A DNA stretch of 6,091 nucleotides from JBMNUL01 sp050946255 (GCA_050946255.1 JBMNUL010000157.1:1-6091); one strand, 5' to 3'; shown: positions 1 to 5,696, counted from the first letter of the stretch. Notes: generated by a model from the letters alone, not told the origin. Numbers and translations: made by a program.

Positions 1-731
1 ACCTTCACCTGGGGTAGCCCCATGAGAAATCTCATCGCCCAGGAGGGAATGCTGTGCTCTGGATCGCGGCCCTTGAGCATTGCATCTGGCTGCTCCCCCA
101 AACTCACCAGCCTTCCACCCTTGACCGGCTCCATTACGATTACGGGAAGCCCGAACTCGCATGCAATCTCATACTGTTCCCGCGCTGTGCCGAACTGCCA
201 ATCCATATAGTTGATCTGCAACTGCACGAAATCCCAATCGGCATACTCGCAAAACTTTCGGAGGCTGCCGGGAGATGCATGGGACGAGAATCCCAAGTGC
301 TTGATGCGTCCCCTCTCCTTTTGCTCCATGAGCCATTCCACACAGCCGCTCTGTATATAGCTCCTGTAAGTGAAGTCCATGATGCCGTGCGCGAGGTAGA
401 AGTCTATGTAATCAGTGCGGAGCTTCTTGAGCTGGCGCTTGAACACATGCTTGTAGCTTGGGTTCGTCATGATGTGAAACTTGTCGGCGAGAAAATAGCT
501 TTCACGTGGATAATCCTGCAGGGCCTTAGCCAAAAAGGTCTCGGACTTGCCAAGATGGTAGATATAGGCAGTGTCGAAATAATTGATGCCGTGTTCCATC
601 GCATAGTCGATGACCCTCTTGCCCTCGACGTAGTCGATGGACCTGATGATGCTCCCCTTCTTCACTGGAAGCCGCATACATCCCATGCCGAGCATGGAAA
701 CCTTCTCGCCGCAAACATCGCTGTATCTCAT
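1..731 (-). CDS. Aldo/keto reductase, 3' end cut off by window
   Basis: This is an NADPH-type oxidoreductase of the aldo/keto reductase superfamily, expected to be a soluble (beta/alpha)8 barrel; the substrate is unknown. The open frame runs unbroken for 243 residues and leaves the window at position 1. The N-terminus (MRYSDVCGEKVSMLGMGCMR) is the usual first strand of the family. The catalytic tetrad is visible: Asp53 and Tyr58 in NYFDTAYIYHLGKSE, Lys84 in FLADKFH and His115 in DFYLAHG. Later barrel motifs follow: HLGFSSHA, QINYMDW and VIVMEPVKGG. The visible end, SWAMRFLMGLPQVK, is barrel strand/helix 7-8, so roughly 100-140 residues are probably missing; in relatives of this type (COG1453-like) that part carries a C-terminal 4Fe-4S domain, which cannot be seen here. 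The ATG at 731 was chosen because GGTGA lies 5 nt upstream; an in-frame ATG at 743 would add four residues, and a stop lies just beyond it. It diverges from feoB. Confidence 0.93.
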   Translation of the reverse strand, partial: MRYSDVCGEKVSMLGMGCMRLPVKKGSIIRSIDYVEGKRVIDYAMEHGINYFDTAYIYHLGKSETFLAKALQDYPRESYFLADKFHIMTNPSYKHVFKRQLKKLRTDYIDFYLAHGIMDFTYRSYIQSGCVEWLMEQKERGRIKHLGFSSHASPGSLRKFCEYADWDFVQLQINYMDWQFGTAREQYEIACEFGLPVIVMEPVKGGRLVSLGEQPDAMLKGRDPEHSIPSWAMRFLMGLPQVK

Positions 732-967
732 GAAAGTCACCATCCTGAATGGAGACAGAAACTACAAGAAGCTTTGTGAACATTCTCGCACTTCCAAGAG
801 ACGAGCACATGCAATTTCAGATATTCGCGAATGGATTTCGAAATTGGATTTGAGATATGGGGATTCGACAAGTTCTTCCACCGACGCAAGAATGTGGGCA
901 CTTACGGACTGCCAGGAAAATACAACGGTCATTAATGTAAGATAAAGAATACAAAAGAGGTTTGATT
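732..967. promoter_or_regulatory. Divergent intergenic region, reductase side, with palindromes
   Basis: No convincing gene is present between the reductase start and the feoB control region. Two perfect 10-bp palindromes lie close together: ATTCGCGAAT at 823-832 and ATTTCGAAAT at 835-844, with centres 12 bp apart. They are flanked by a direct repeat of ATTT(C/G)AGATAT at 814-824 and 848-858 (period 34 bp). The cluster is about 85-130 bp before the reductase ATG, which suits an operator or promoter for that gene. This is inference from symmetry only; no specific regulator is recognised. Confidence 0.35.
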
Positions 968-1032
968 AAGCTAACTTTAATAAGGCGCTGCGAAGGCCTC
1001 CTTGATACCAGCTGTTAGCTTCCAAGCAGGGG
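965..1032 (+). promoter_or_regulatory. feoB upstream inverted repeats and ribosome binding site
   Basis: Three elements sit just before feoB. An imperfect palindrome, ATTAAG-CTAAC-TTTAAT (965-981, five of six arm positions paired), overlaps an AT-rich stretch, CTTTAATAA, that could be a TATA or -10 type element. AAGCTAAC (968-975) is repeated inverted and perfectly as GTTAGCTT (1014-1021). AGGGG (1028-1032) is the likely Shine-Dalgarno site, 7 nt before the ATG. The palindrome is a reasonable candidate for an iron-dependent repressor site, since feo genes are usually controlled by Fur or DtxR family proteins, but I cannot match it to a defined consensus. The 8-bp arms could instead be the stem of a leader hairpin, if transcription starts upstream of 968. 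Confidence 0.4.
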
Positions 1033-1039
1033 AAACTGG

Positions 1040-3403
1040 ATGAATCTCAGAGAGCTCGAAATCGGGCAGACGGCAACCATCACCTCGGTCGGAGGAGAAG
1101 GTGCCCTGCGTCAGCATTTCCTCGATATGGGGATAATACCCGGGGCCGATGTGACTTTGGAAAAATATGCCCCGATGGGTGATCCGATGCAGCTCTTGAT
1201 CCACGGTTACGAGCTGACTCTCCGGCTTGCTGATGCGGAGCGCATCGGGATCGAGAACGTCAGGGAAGGCTTCGACGAAAAAAAGGACTCCAGAAAATCC
1301 AGCAGGCAAAGCGTGGACAGCAGCCACCCGGGTCTCGGCGAGGGCGGAATCTTCCATGTGAAAAAGGGAGAGCACCCGCTCCCGGAGGGAACAACGTTGA
1401 CCTTTGCCCTCGCGGGCAACCAGAACTGCGGCAAGACGACGCTGTTCAACCAGCTGACGGGATCCAACCAGCACGTTGGAAATTTCCCCGGTGTCACGGT
1501 TGAGGGCAAGAGCGGGCCAATTCGAAACCACAAGGACACCCTTGTGACCGACCTCCCGGGAATATACTCGCTCTCCCCCTATTCGAGTGAGGAGATAGTA
1601 TCCAGGCAGTACATCCTCGAATCCAAGCCCACGGCGATCATAAACATCGTAGATGCCACGAACATCGAGAGGAACCTCTACCTCACGATGCAGCTGATGG
1701 AGCTCGATGTGCCGATGGTGCTCGCTCTCAATATGATGGACGAGGTCGCCGCCAATGGCGGGAGCATCAGGATCAACGAGATGGAGCAGATGCTCGGAAT
1801 CCCGGTGGTGCCCATATCGGCATCCAAGAACGAGGGCGTCGACGAGCTGGTGGAGCATGCGATTCACCTTGCCAAATACCAGGAGAAGCCGGGGCGCACC
1901 GACTTCTGCGACAAGAACGACCACGGCGGGGCCGTGCACAGATGCCTGCACGGGATAATGCATCTGATAGAGGACCATGCGGAACGCGCGGGAATCCCCC
2001 TGAGATTCGCCGCCAGCAAGCTCATCGAGGGCGACAAGATGGTGATAGACGCCCTGGAGCTAGATTCCAACGAACTGGATGTGATAGAGCACATCATTAC
2101 CGAGATGGAGAGGGAAAGGGGCCTCGACAGGGCCGCCGCGATGGCGGACATGAGGTTCTCGTTCATAGAAAAGGTCTGTGATAGAACCGTCATCAAACCC
2201 CACAAGAGCAGAGAACAGGAGCGAAGCCAGAAGGCCGACAAGTTCCTCACCGGAAAGTACACCGCCATCCCCGCCTTCATAGCAATCATGGCAATCGTGT
2301 TCTGGCTGACCTTCAACGTGATAGGCGCGTTCCTCCAAAACCTCCTCGAGATGGGAATCACGGCGCTCTCGGACGTAACAGCCGCTGCAATGCAGTCTGC
2401 CAACACGGCAGACTGGCTGCAATCCCTCGTCATCGATGGAATCTTCACCGGAGTGGGAACAGTCATAAGCTTCGTCCCCATCATCGTCACGATGTTCTTC
2501 TTCCTGTCGCTTCTCGAAGACAGCGGATACATGGCGCGAGTGGCGTTCGTAATGGACAAGCTGCTGAGGAAGATCGGACTTTCGGGAAGGAGCATCGTGC
2601 CAATGCTGATCGGCTTTGGATGCACCGTGCCAGCCGTGATGGCAAGCCGCACCCTCCCGAGCGAACGCGACCGCAAGATGACCATCATGCTCACCCCGTT
2701 CATGAGCTGCTCGGCGAAGCTTCCGATCTACACGTTCCTCACCGCGGCGTTCTTCCCTGGAAACGGGGCCATCGTGATGATCGCCCTCTACTTCGGCGGA
2801 ATTCTTGTGGGGATTCTCACTGCGCTGATATCCAAGAGGACGGTGTTCCGTGGCGAGCCGGTGCCGTTTGTCATGGAGCTTCCCAACTACAGGATGCCCG
2901 GAGCCAAGAGCGTTGGGCGCCTGGTCTGGGACAAGACGTCAGACTTCCTGCACCGCGCGTTCACGATTATCTTCGTTGCGACGATAATCGTATGGTTCCT
3001 GCAGAACTTCGACTTCCAGCTCACAATGGTCACGGATCCTTCCACGAGCATGCTGTCGGTGATAGCCGGGTTCATCGCCCCTATATTCGCCCCGCTGGGA
3101 TTTGGGGACTGGAGGGTATCCACTGCGCTCATCACTGGCTTCATGGCAAAGGAAAGCGTCGTATCCACGCTCTCCGTTCTCTATGGAAGTGCTGCGGCGA
3201 TGACGGCGTCGATCACAGGTCTCTCGGCTCTGTGCCTGCTTGTATTCTGCCTGCTTTACACGCCTTGCGTGGCTGCAATCTCATCCATCAAACGCGAGCT
3301 AGGTGGGAAATGGGCACTTGGAATCGTGATCTTCCAATGCGTGATCGCCTGGATATGCGCGTTCATAGTCAGGCTCATCGGCCTGGCAATGGGGTTCGCA
3401 TAG
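1040..3403 (+). CDS. feoB: Ferrous iron transporter, FeoA-FeoB fusion
   Basis: This is a GTP-dependent Fe(II) uptake protein of the inner membrane, 787 residues. Residues 1-75 are a FeoA-like SH3 domain (ALRQHFLDMGIIPGADVTL; LRLADAERI). Residues 76-118 form a charged, Ser/Gly-rich linker. The G domain follows, with P-loop GNQNCGKT (126-133), switch I GNFPGVTVE (148-156, Thr153), DLPG (171-174), NMMD (231-234) and SASK (260-263). A helical segment of about 275-400 (HLIEDHAERAGIP; EMERERGLDRAAAMADMRF) has the position of the GDI-like domain, then the membrane core spans about 408-785. Core signatures are LLEDSGYMARVAFVMD (491-506), GFGCTVPAVMASRTL (525-539, Cys528), FMSCSAKLP (554-562) and YTPC (740-743). 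All expected motifs are intact. The start is supported by AGGGG 7 nt upstream. FeoA and FeoB are usually separate proteins of about 75 and 700 residues. The G-domain wording resembles clostridial FeoB, which suggests, but does not prove, transfer. It converges on corA. Confidence 0.97.
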   Translation: MNLRELEIGQTATITSVGGEGALRQHFLDMGIIPGADVTLEKYAPMGDPMQLLIHGYELTLRLADAERIGIENVREGFDEKKDSRKSSRQSVDSSHPGLGEGGIFHVKKGEHPLPEGTTLTFALAGNQNCGKTTLFNQLTGSNQHVGNFPGVTVEGKSGPIRNHKDTLVTDLPGIYSLSPYSSEEIVSRQYILESKPTAIINIVDATNIERNLYLTMQLMELDVPMVLALNMMDEVAANGGSIRINEMEQMLGIPVVPISASKNEGVDELVEHAIHLAKYQEKPGRTDFCDKNDHGGAVHRCLHGIMHLIEDHAERAGIPLRFAASKLIEGDKMVIDALELDSNELDVIEHIITEMERERGLDRAAAMADMRFSFIEKVCDRTVIKPHKSREQERSQKADKFLTGKYTAIPAFIAIMAIVFWLTFNVIGAFLQNLLEMGITALSDVTAAAMQSANTADWLQSLVIDGIFTGVGTVISFVPIIVTMFFFLSLLEDSGYMARVAFVMDKLLRKIGLSGRSIVPMLIGFGCTVPAVMASRTLPSERDRKMTIMLTPFMSCSAKLPIYTFLTAAFFPGNGAIVMIALYFGGILVGILTALISKRTVFRGEPVPFVMELPNYRMPGAKSVGRLVWDKTSDFLHRAFTIIFVATIIVWFLQNFDFQLTMVTDPSTSMLSVIAGFIAPIFAPLGFGDWRVSTALITGFMAKESVVSTLSVLYGSAAAMTASITGLSALCLLVFCLLYTPCVAAISSIKRELGGKWALGIVIFQCVIAWICAFIVRLIGLAMGFA

Positions 3404-3530
3404 GATTTGCCGGAACAGCCTCCGGGCAGATGCAAGATCTCTTGACCAGAGCTGGCCGCCAGCGACATTACTTGTGCGCACATACTCCAAGAGGACACAG
3501 TTCCTCAATTAGAACAAGGCTACCCCTTGG
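3404..3530. terminator. Convergent feoB/corA gap with small dyads
   Basis: This 127-bp gap separates the two convergent stop codons and has no gene. It contains several short perfect dyads: CCGGA-N6-TCCGG (3410-3425), GCTGG-CCG-CCAGC (3451-3463), GAGGA-N6-TCCTC (3491-3506) and CAAGG-N5-CCTTG (3515-3529). The last lies directly after the corA stop as read on the minus strand and is followed there by TTCTAATT, making it the best candidate for a corA transcription end. The first two would serve feoB. None has a long T run, so termination is an inference from position and symmetry. Confidence 0.35.
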
Positions 3531-4484
3531 CTACTTGAAAAACCTGCTCTTTCGGAATATGAAGAGGACCACGATTGCCAGCACAATCGCAATCGTCAGC
3601 GGTATGACGAACCACTCTGTGAACGGAAGCCCCACGTTCATTCCCCAGAAACTGAACACCATCGTGGGGATAGAGAGGATGACGGTGAGAAAAGTCAACG
3701 TTCTCATCGTGAGGTTGAGGTTGTTGTTGATGACGCTTCCGAACGTCTCCATCGTGCCGTTCAAAATGTTGGTGTAGATCGTGCACATCTCCATTGCCTG
3801 GCGGATCTCGATGAACACGTCATCGAGCAGGTCTCGATCATCCTCGTAGAGCTTTATGAAGCGCCCACTGCTGATGCGCGTAAGCGTCGATTCCGAGGAT
3901 TTCAGAGATGTCGAGAAGTACACAAGGGATTTCTCGAAACCGAGCATCTTGATGAGCTCCTCGTTGCGCATCGTCTGATGGAGGATTCTCTCGTTCTCGT
4001 TGAACTGTCTGTAGATGTTCTTCAAGCAGGCGAGGTATCTCTGAGAGATTCGAAGCAGGATCTGCAGGAGGAGCCTCGTGCGCTGGTTGGTGTTGATCTG
4101 ACGCTCGCGACCCTGTACGAATGCGGAAACGGTCTCGTTCTCGCGAAGGCTCACGCTCACCATCATGTCCTGTTCGCGGAGGAAGAGGAACGACAGCGGA
4201 TGGGTATCGTACTGAACGATGGAGGGGTCTTCCTGCTCCCCGGCCTCTTCGACGAACGGGCAGTCGACGATTACCAGCACCTGACCAGTGTCGTCATCGT
4301 AGTCGACGTGCGACTGCTCCTCATCGTCGAGCGCGGAACGCACGAACTCTGGGACAACACCCAGGACGTTCTGGAGCCAGCTGCGCTCATCCTCATCAGG
4401 CGCAACGATATTGACCCAGCAACCGGGTTCGGGCTGGTCAATCCTGTTGGTGCCATTGACAGTTGTCTTCAAGCACTCTATCAA
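3531..4484 (-). CDS. corA: CorA-family magnesium/divalent cation transporter
   Basis: This is a pentameric divalent-cation channel of the CorA/2-TM-GxN family in the inner membrane, probably for Mg(II), though members vary in substrate. The protein is 317 residues with the TTG start chosen here. The N-terminal cytoplasmic domain (1 to about 255) begins MIECLKTTVNG and includes QPEPGCWVNIVAPDEDE (17-33) and PEFVRSALDDEE (45-56), both typical of the family, followed by a long helical stretch. Membrane segment 1 spans about 262-281 and ends in the signature GMN (281-283, in FSFWGMNVG); membrane segment 2 spans about 291-310, with a basic tail, RKSRFFK. TTG at 4484 was preferred because relatives begin at this point with a similar M-I-x-x-x-K-T pattern and AAGGG lies 8 nt upstream. 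The frame stays open to another TTG at 4604, which would add 40 residues without any familiar motif. It is convergent with feoB and divergent from mscL. Confidence 0.92.
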   Translation of the reverse strand: MIECLKTTVNGTNRIDQPEPGCWVNIVAPDEDERSWLQNVLGVVPEFVRSALDDEEQSHVDYDDDTGQVLVIVDCPFVEEAGEQEDPSIVQYDTHPLSFLFLREQDMMVSVSLRENETVSAFVQGRERQINTNQRTRLLLQILLRISQRYLACLKNIYRQFNENERILHQTMRNEELIKMLGFEKSLVYFSTSLKSSESTLTRISSGRFIKLYEDDRDLLDDVFIEIRQAMEMCTIYTNILNGTMETFGSVINNNLNLTMRTLTFLTVILSIPTMVFSFWGMNVGLPFTEWFVIPLTIAIVLAIVVLFIFRKSRFFK

Positions 4485-4645
4485 GGTCGCCGCCCTTCTC
4501 TCGAGATCCCACGGTTTTCGGCCGCAAGCAATCTCACCGTCTCGGATGATCCTACCCGGAGAGACAATGCGGAATACCGGGCAATTCGCGCCCGACGTTC
4601 CCAATTCTACTATTAATCAGTTGCGCGGAAACCCTTTTTATGCAT
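4485..4645 (-). promoter_or_regulatory. corA upstream leader and putative promoter
   Basis: Read on the minus strand, an AT-rich GCATAAAAAGG element (about 4634-4644) could be the core promoter, giving a leader of roughly 100-130 nt before the TTG at 4484. The leader has overlapping complementary blocks: GTCTC (4565-4561) with GAGAC (4543-4539), and GAGAT (4535-4531) with ATCTC (4507-4503). A third purine block, GAGAGAAGGG, holds the Shine-Dalgarno site. These blocks could pair in alternative ways, which is what a regulatory leader would need, but I do not recognise a known riboswitch class such as the M-box. The same stretch is also an open frame in phase with corA, so a coding extension is the competing reading. 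Confidence 0.3.
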
Positions 4646-4850
4646 AGGCGGGGCGAATATGCAAGTATTGTCCACAAAATATTGGGTTGATTCTTGCAAT
4701 AAATTCACAAAGAATGCCCGCGTGCCAAGCTGACACGACAACCGTTCAAGCGCAGTCATATACTTTCAATGGGCAATTCTCCAAGAGCTTCACTGCTAAC
4801 TGGATTGCCGAACATCTTTGAAAATCAGGCCACCAACAGGAGGATACAAT
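4646..4850 (+). promoter_or_regulatory. mscL upstream region and strong Shine-Dalgarno site
   Basis: No gene is seen in this interval. An AT-rich element, CATATACTTTC, at about 4757-4767 is a possible core promoter that would give a leader of about 60-70 nt. TGCAAG (4660-4665) and CTTGCA (4693-4698) form a 6-bp inverted repeat of unknown meaning. AGGAGG (4838-4843) is a textbook Shine-Dalgarno site 7 nt before the mscL ATG, and it decides that start over an in-frame TTG at 4818. Confidence 0.4.
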
Positions 4851-5276
4851 ATGTCTTTCATGTCAGAGTTCAGGGATTTCATCAACCGCGGCAACGTGAT
4901 GGACATGGCAGTAGGCGTCATCATCGGCGGCGCGTTCACCGCAATCGTGACTTCGCTCACAGACGACATCATCAACCCGCTCATCACTTTCATCACCGGC
5001 GGCAACGGAACCGAGGTTGGCGGACTCGTGGTTCCAGGGACCAGCATCGATTTCGGCGCTTTCATCAGCGCGATCATCAACTTCCTCATCATCGCACTAA
5101 TCGTCTTCCTGATCGTGAAGGCCTTCAACAAGGCCCGCACTCTCGCAGAGAGGAACAAGACCGCCGAGGAGGAGTCGGCGCCAACCTGCCCCTATTGCCT
5201 CGAGGAGATCAAAGAGGGCGCAACACGCTGCCCCCACTGCGCTGGAGATCTCACAGTTGTAGTCGCCAAGAAATAG
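4851..5276 (+). CDS. mscL: MscL mechanosensitive channel with zinc ribbon
   Basis: This is a large-conductance mechanosensitive channel, an inner-membrane homopentamer that opens under membrane tension to release solutes during osmotic downshock. It is 141 residues, a normal length for the family. The amphipathic N-terminal helix (SEFRDFINRGN) runs into membrane helix 1 (about 15-45), with the conserved pore-lining stretch DMAVGVIIGGAF at 18-29; Val23 and Gly26 align with the same numbers in the E. coli protein. A short periplasmic loop of about 48-68 (TGGNGTEVGGLVVPGTSIDF) leads to membrane helix 2 (about 69-92). A charged linker follows (93-110), then a two-knuckle zinc ribbon, CPYC (113-116) and CPHC (127-130), ending in VVVAKK. 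The ribbon occupies the place of the usual C-terminal coiled-coil helix. The start is fixed by AGGAGG at 4838-4843. A hairpin terminator follows, so the gene is probably monocistronic. Confidence 0.96.
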   Translation: MSFMSEFRDFINRGNVMDMAVGVIIGGAFTAIVTSLTDDIINPLITFITGGNGTEVGGLVVPGTSIDFGAFISAIINFLIIALIVFLIVKAFNKARTLAERNKTAEEESAPTCPYCLEEIKEGATRCPHCAGDLTVVVAKK

Positions 5277-5301
5277 GCACATTCTGGAATTCTTTTCAAT
5301 A

Positions 5302-5315
5302 CCAGCTTCCGCTGG
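5302..5315 (+). other. Small hairpin after mscL
   Basis: A perfect 5-bp stem, CCAGC (5302-5306) and GCTGG (5311-5315), closes a TTCC loop 25 nt after the mscL stop, just ahead of the main terminator. It may stabilise the 3' end of the transcript. No function can be assigned from sequence. Confidence 0.4.
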
Positions 5316-5325
5316 AAAATCTAAC

Positions 5326-5357
5326 GGCAAGCCGGGATTTCCCCGGCTTGCCTTTTT
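5326..5357 (+). terminator. Intrinsic-type terminator of mscL
   Basis: GGCAAGCCGGG (5326-5336) pairs perfectly with CCCGGCTTGCC (5342-5352) to give an 11-bp, GC-rich stem with a 5-nt loop (ATTTC), followed at once by five T residues (5353-5357). This is the form of a Rho-independent terminator and sits 50 nt after the mscL stop. Archaeal terminators usually rely on the T run without such a hairpin, so the element is mild evidence for a bacterial host. Confidence 0.85.
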
Positions 5358-5380
5358 GCTGCCGCTGCGTTTCGTCTTAT

Positions 5381-5408
5381 GGTCTGGTTCTGACCAGAGG
5401 CCCAGACC
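5381..5408 (+). other. Alternative-pairing hairpin
   Basis: TCTGGT (5383-5388) and ACCAGA (5393-5398) form a 6-bp stem with a TCTG loop. GGTCTGG (5381-5387) is also perfectly complementary to CCAGACC (5402-5408). The two pairings share bases and exclude each other. The element lies in the non-coding region behind the mscL terminator; its role is unknown and it may simply be a decayed inverted repeat. Confidence 0.35.
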
Positions 5409-5452
5409 TGCACCTATGGCCCTAAAACCACCTTGAAACTCTGCCAAACATG

Positions 5453-5532
5453 CCATCTCTGCGGACAGTCACATCCTATCCCCTCGGCTTAACCATCTCA
5501 GCGGATCGGCACATCCTATCCCCACAGCTTAA
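5453..5532 (+). repeat. Two-copy 40-bp tandem direct repeat
   Basis: Two adjacent 40-bp units (5453-5492 and 5493-5532) match at 34 of 40 positions. Both contain CCATCTC, GCGGA, the identical core CACATCCTATCCC and GCTTAA. The start of a third unit (CCACCTCTGC) follows at 5533. Looser matches to the core lie outside at about 5410 (CACCTATGGCCCT) and 5571 (CACCATATTCCCC). No open frame crosses the repeats sensibly. They could be a decayed intergenic repeat family, protein-binding sites ahead of marR, or part of a small non-coding transcript; the sequence does not decide between these. Confidence 0.7.
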
Positions 5533-5626
5533 CCACCTCTGCAATTTTTCCGAGCATGCTCCGAGACGATGCACCATATTCCCCTAATCTCACCACTGCC
5601 CTTCCATTCGCAAAATGAAACACATT
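5533..5626. other. Non-coding stretch before marR operator
   Basis: No gene is seen. The interval holds the 10-bp palindrome GAGCATGCTC (5552-5561) just after a T-rich ATTTTTCC, and then the outlying degenerate copy of the upstream repeat core at about 5571. It continues the non-coding region that begins at the mscL stop. Confidence 0.4.
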
Positions 5627-5658
5627 TAATTACTCAAAGTAATTATCATAGGTAATTA
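5627..5658 (+). promoter_or_regulatory. AT-rich inverted repeat, candidate marR operator/promoter
   Basis: TAATTAC (5627-5633) and GTAATTA (5639-5645) form a perfect 7-bp inverted repeat with a 5-nt spacer, TCAAA. A further GTAATTA at 5652-5658 repeats the right arm 13 bp downstream. MarR-family proteins commonly bind AT-rich inverted repeats of this size upstream of their own gene, so autoregulation is a fair inference. The same bases (TTTAATTA) could also be the TATA or -10 part of the promoter, in which case binding would block transcription directly. The element ends about 45 nt before the marR start. Confidence 0.55.
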
Positions 5659-5690
5659 AGAAGACAAGTATCGCAATGGAATCTTGAACA

Positions 5691-5696
5691 GAGGGG
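5691..5696 (+). promoter_or_regulatory. marR Shine-Dalgarno site
   Basis: GAGGGG lies 7 nt before TTG at 5704 and supports that codon as the start. The open frame extends upstream only to a stop at 5653-5655 and offers no ATG or GTG before this TTG. Confidence 0.6.

Noticed and set aside
54..779. Plus-strand open frame of 241 residues over the reductase
   Set aside because: It is antisense to a frame with an intact aldo/keto reductase catalytic tetrad; its own product has no recognisable motif.
526..810. Minus-strand open frame starting at 810, as a longer N-terminus or separate gene before the reductase
   Set aside because: It is in a different phase from the reductase frame and its product is low-complexity His/Arg-rich; the true reductase frame meets a stop about nine codons before the ATG at 743.
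977..1978. Minus-strand open frame of 333 residues over feoB
   Set aside because: It lies antisense to the FeoA and G domains, whose motifs are all intact; the antisense product is not recognisable.
3404..3530. Small gene between feoB and corA
   Set aside because: No start with a ribosome binding site and no open frame independent of the neighbours.
2620..3777. Plus-strand open frame of 385 residues spanning the feoB end and the gap to corA
   Set aside because: It is out of phase with the FeoB membrane core and runs antisense into corA; composition is His/Arg-rich, as expected of a shadow.
4485..4604. 40-residue N-terminal extension of CorA
   Set aside because: The start would again be TTG, the extension has no family motif, and the shorter form fits the usual length and N-terminus. 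Kept as an open question in the findings.
3978..4616. Plus-strand open frame antisense to corA
   Set aside because: corA on the other strand has the GMN motif and two membrane helices; this frame has no motif or good ribosome binding site.
4818..4850. Upstream TTG start for mscL
   Set aside because: AGGAGG at 4838-4843 is ideally spaced for the ATG at 4851, and MscL proteins begin there.
1040..5276. Single metal-transport operon of feoB, corA and mscL
   Set aside because: The genes alternate strands and are separated by convergent or divergent gaps, so they cannot share one transcript.
4769..5425. Plus-strand open frame of 218 residues overlapping mscL
   Set aside because: The product is a run of His and Arg, typical of a shifted frame over a GC-rich gene; MscL in the other frame is complete.
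5453..5532. CRISPR array
   Set aside because: Only two near-complete adjacent units with no unique spacers between them, and no cas genes.
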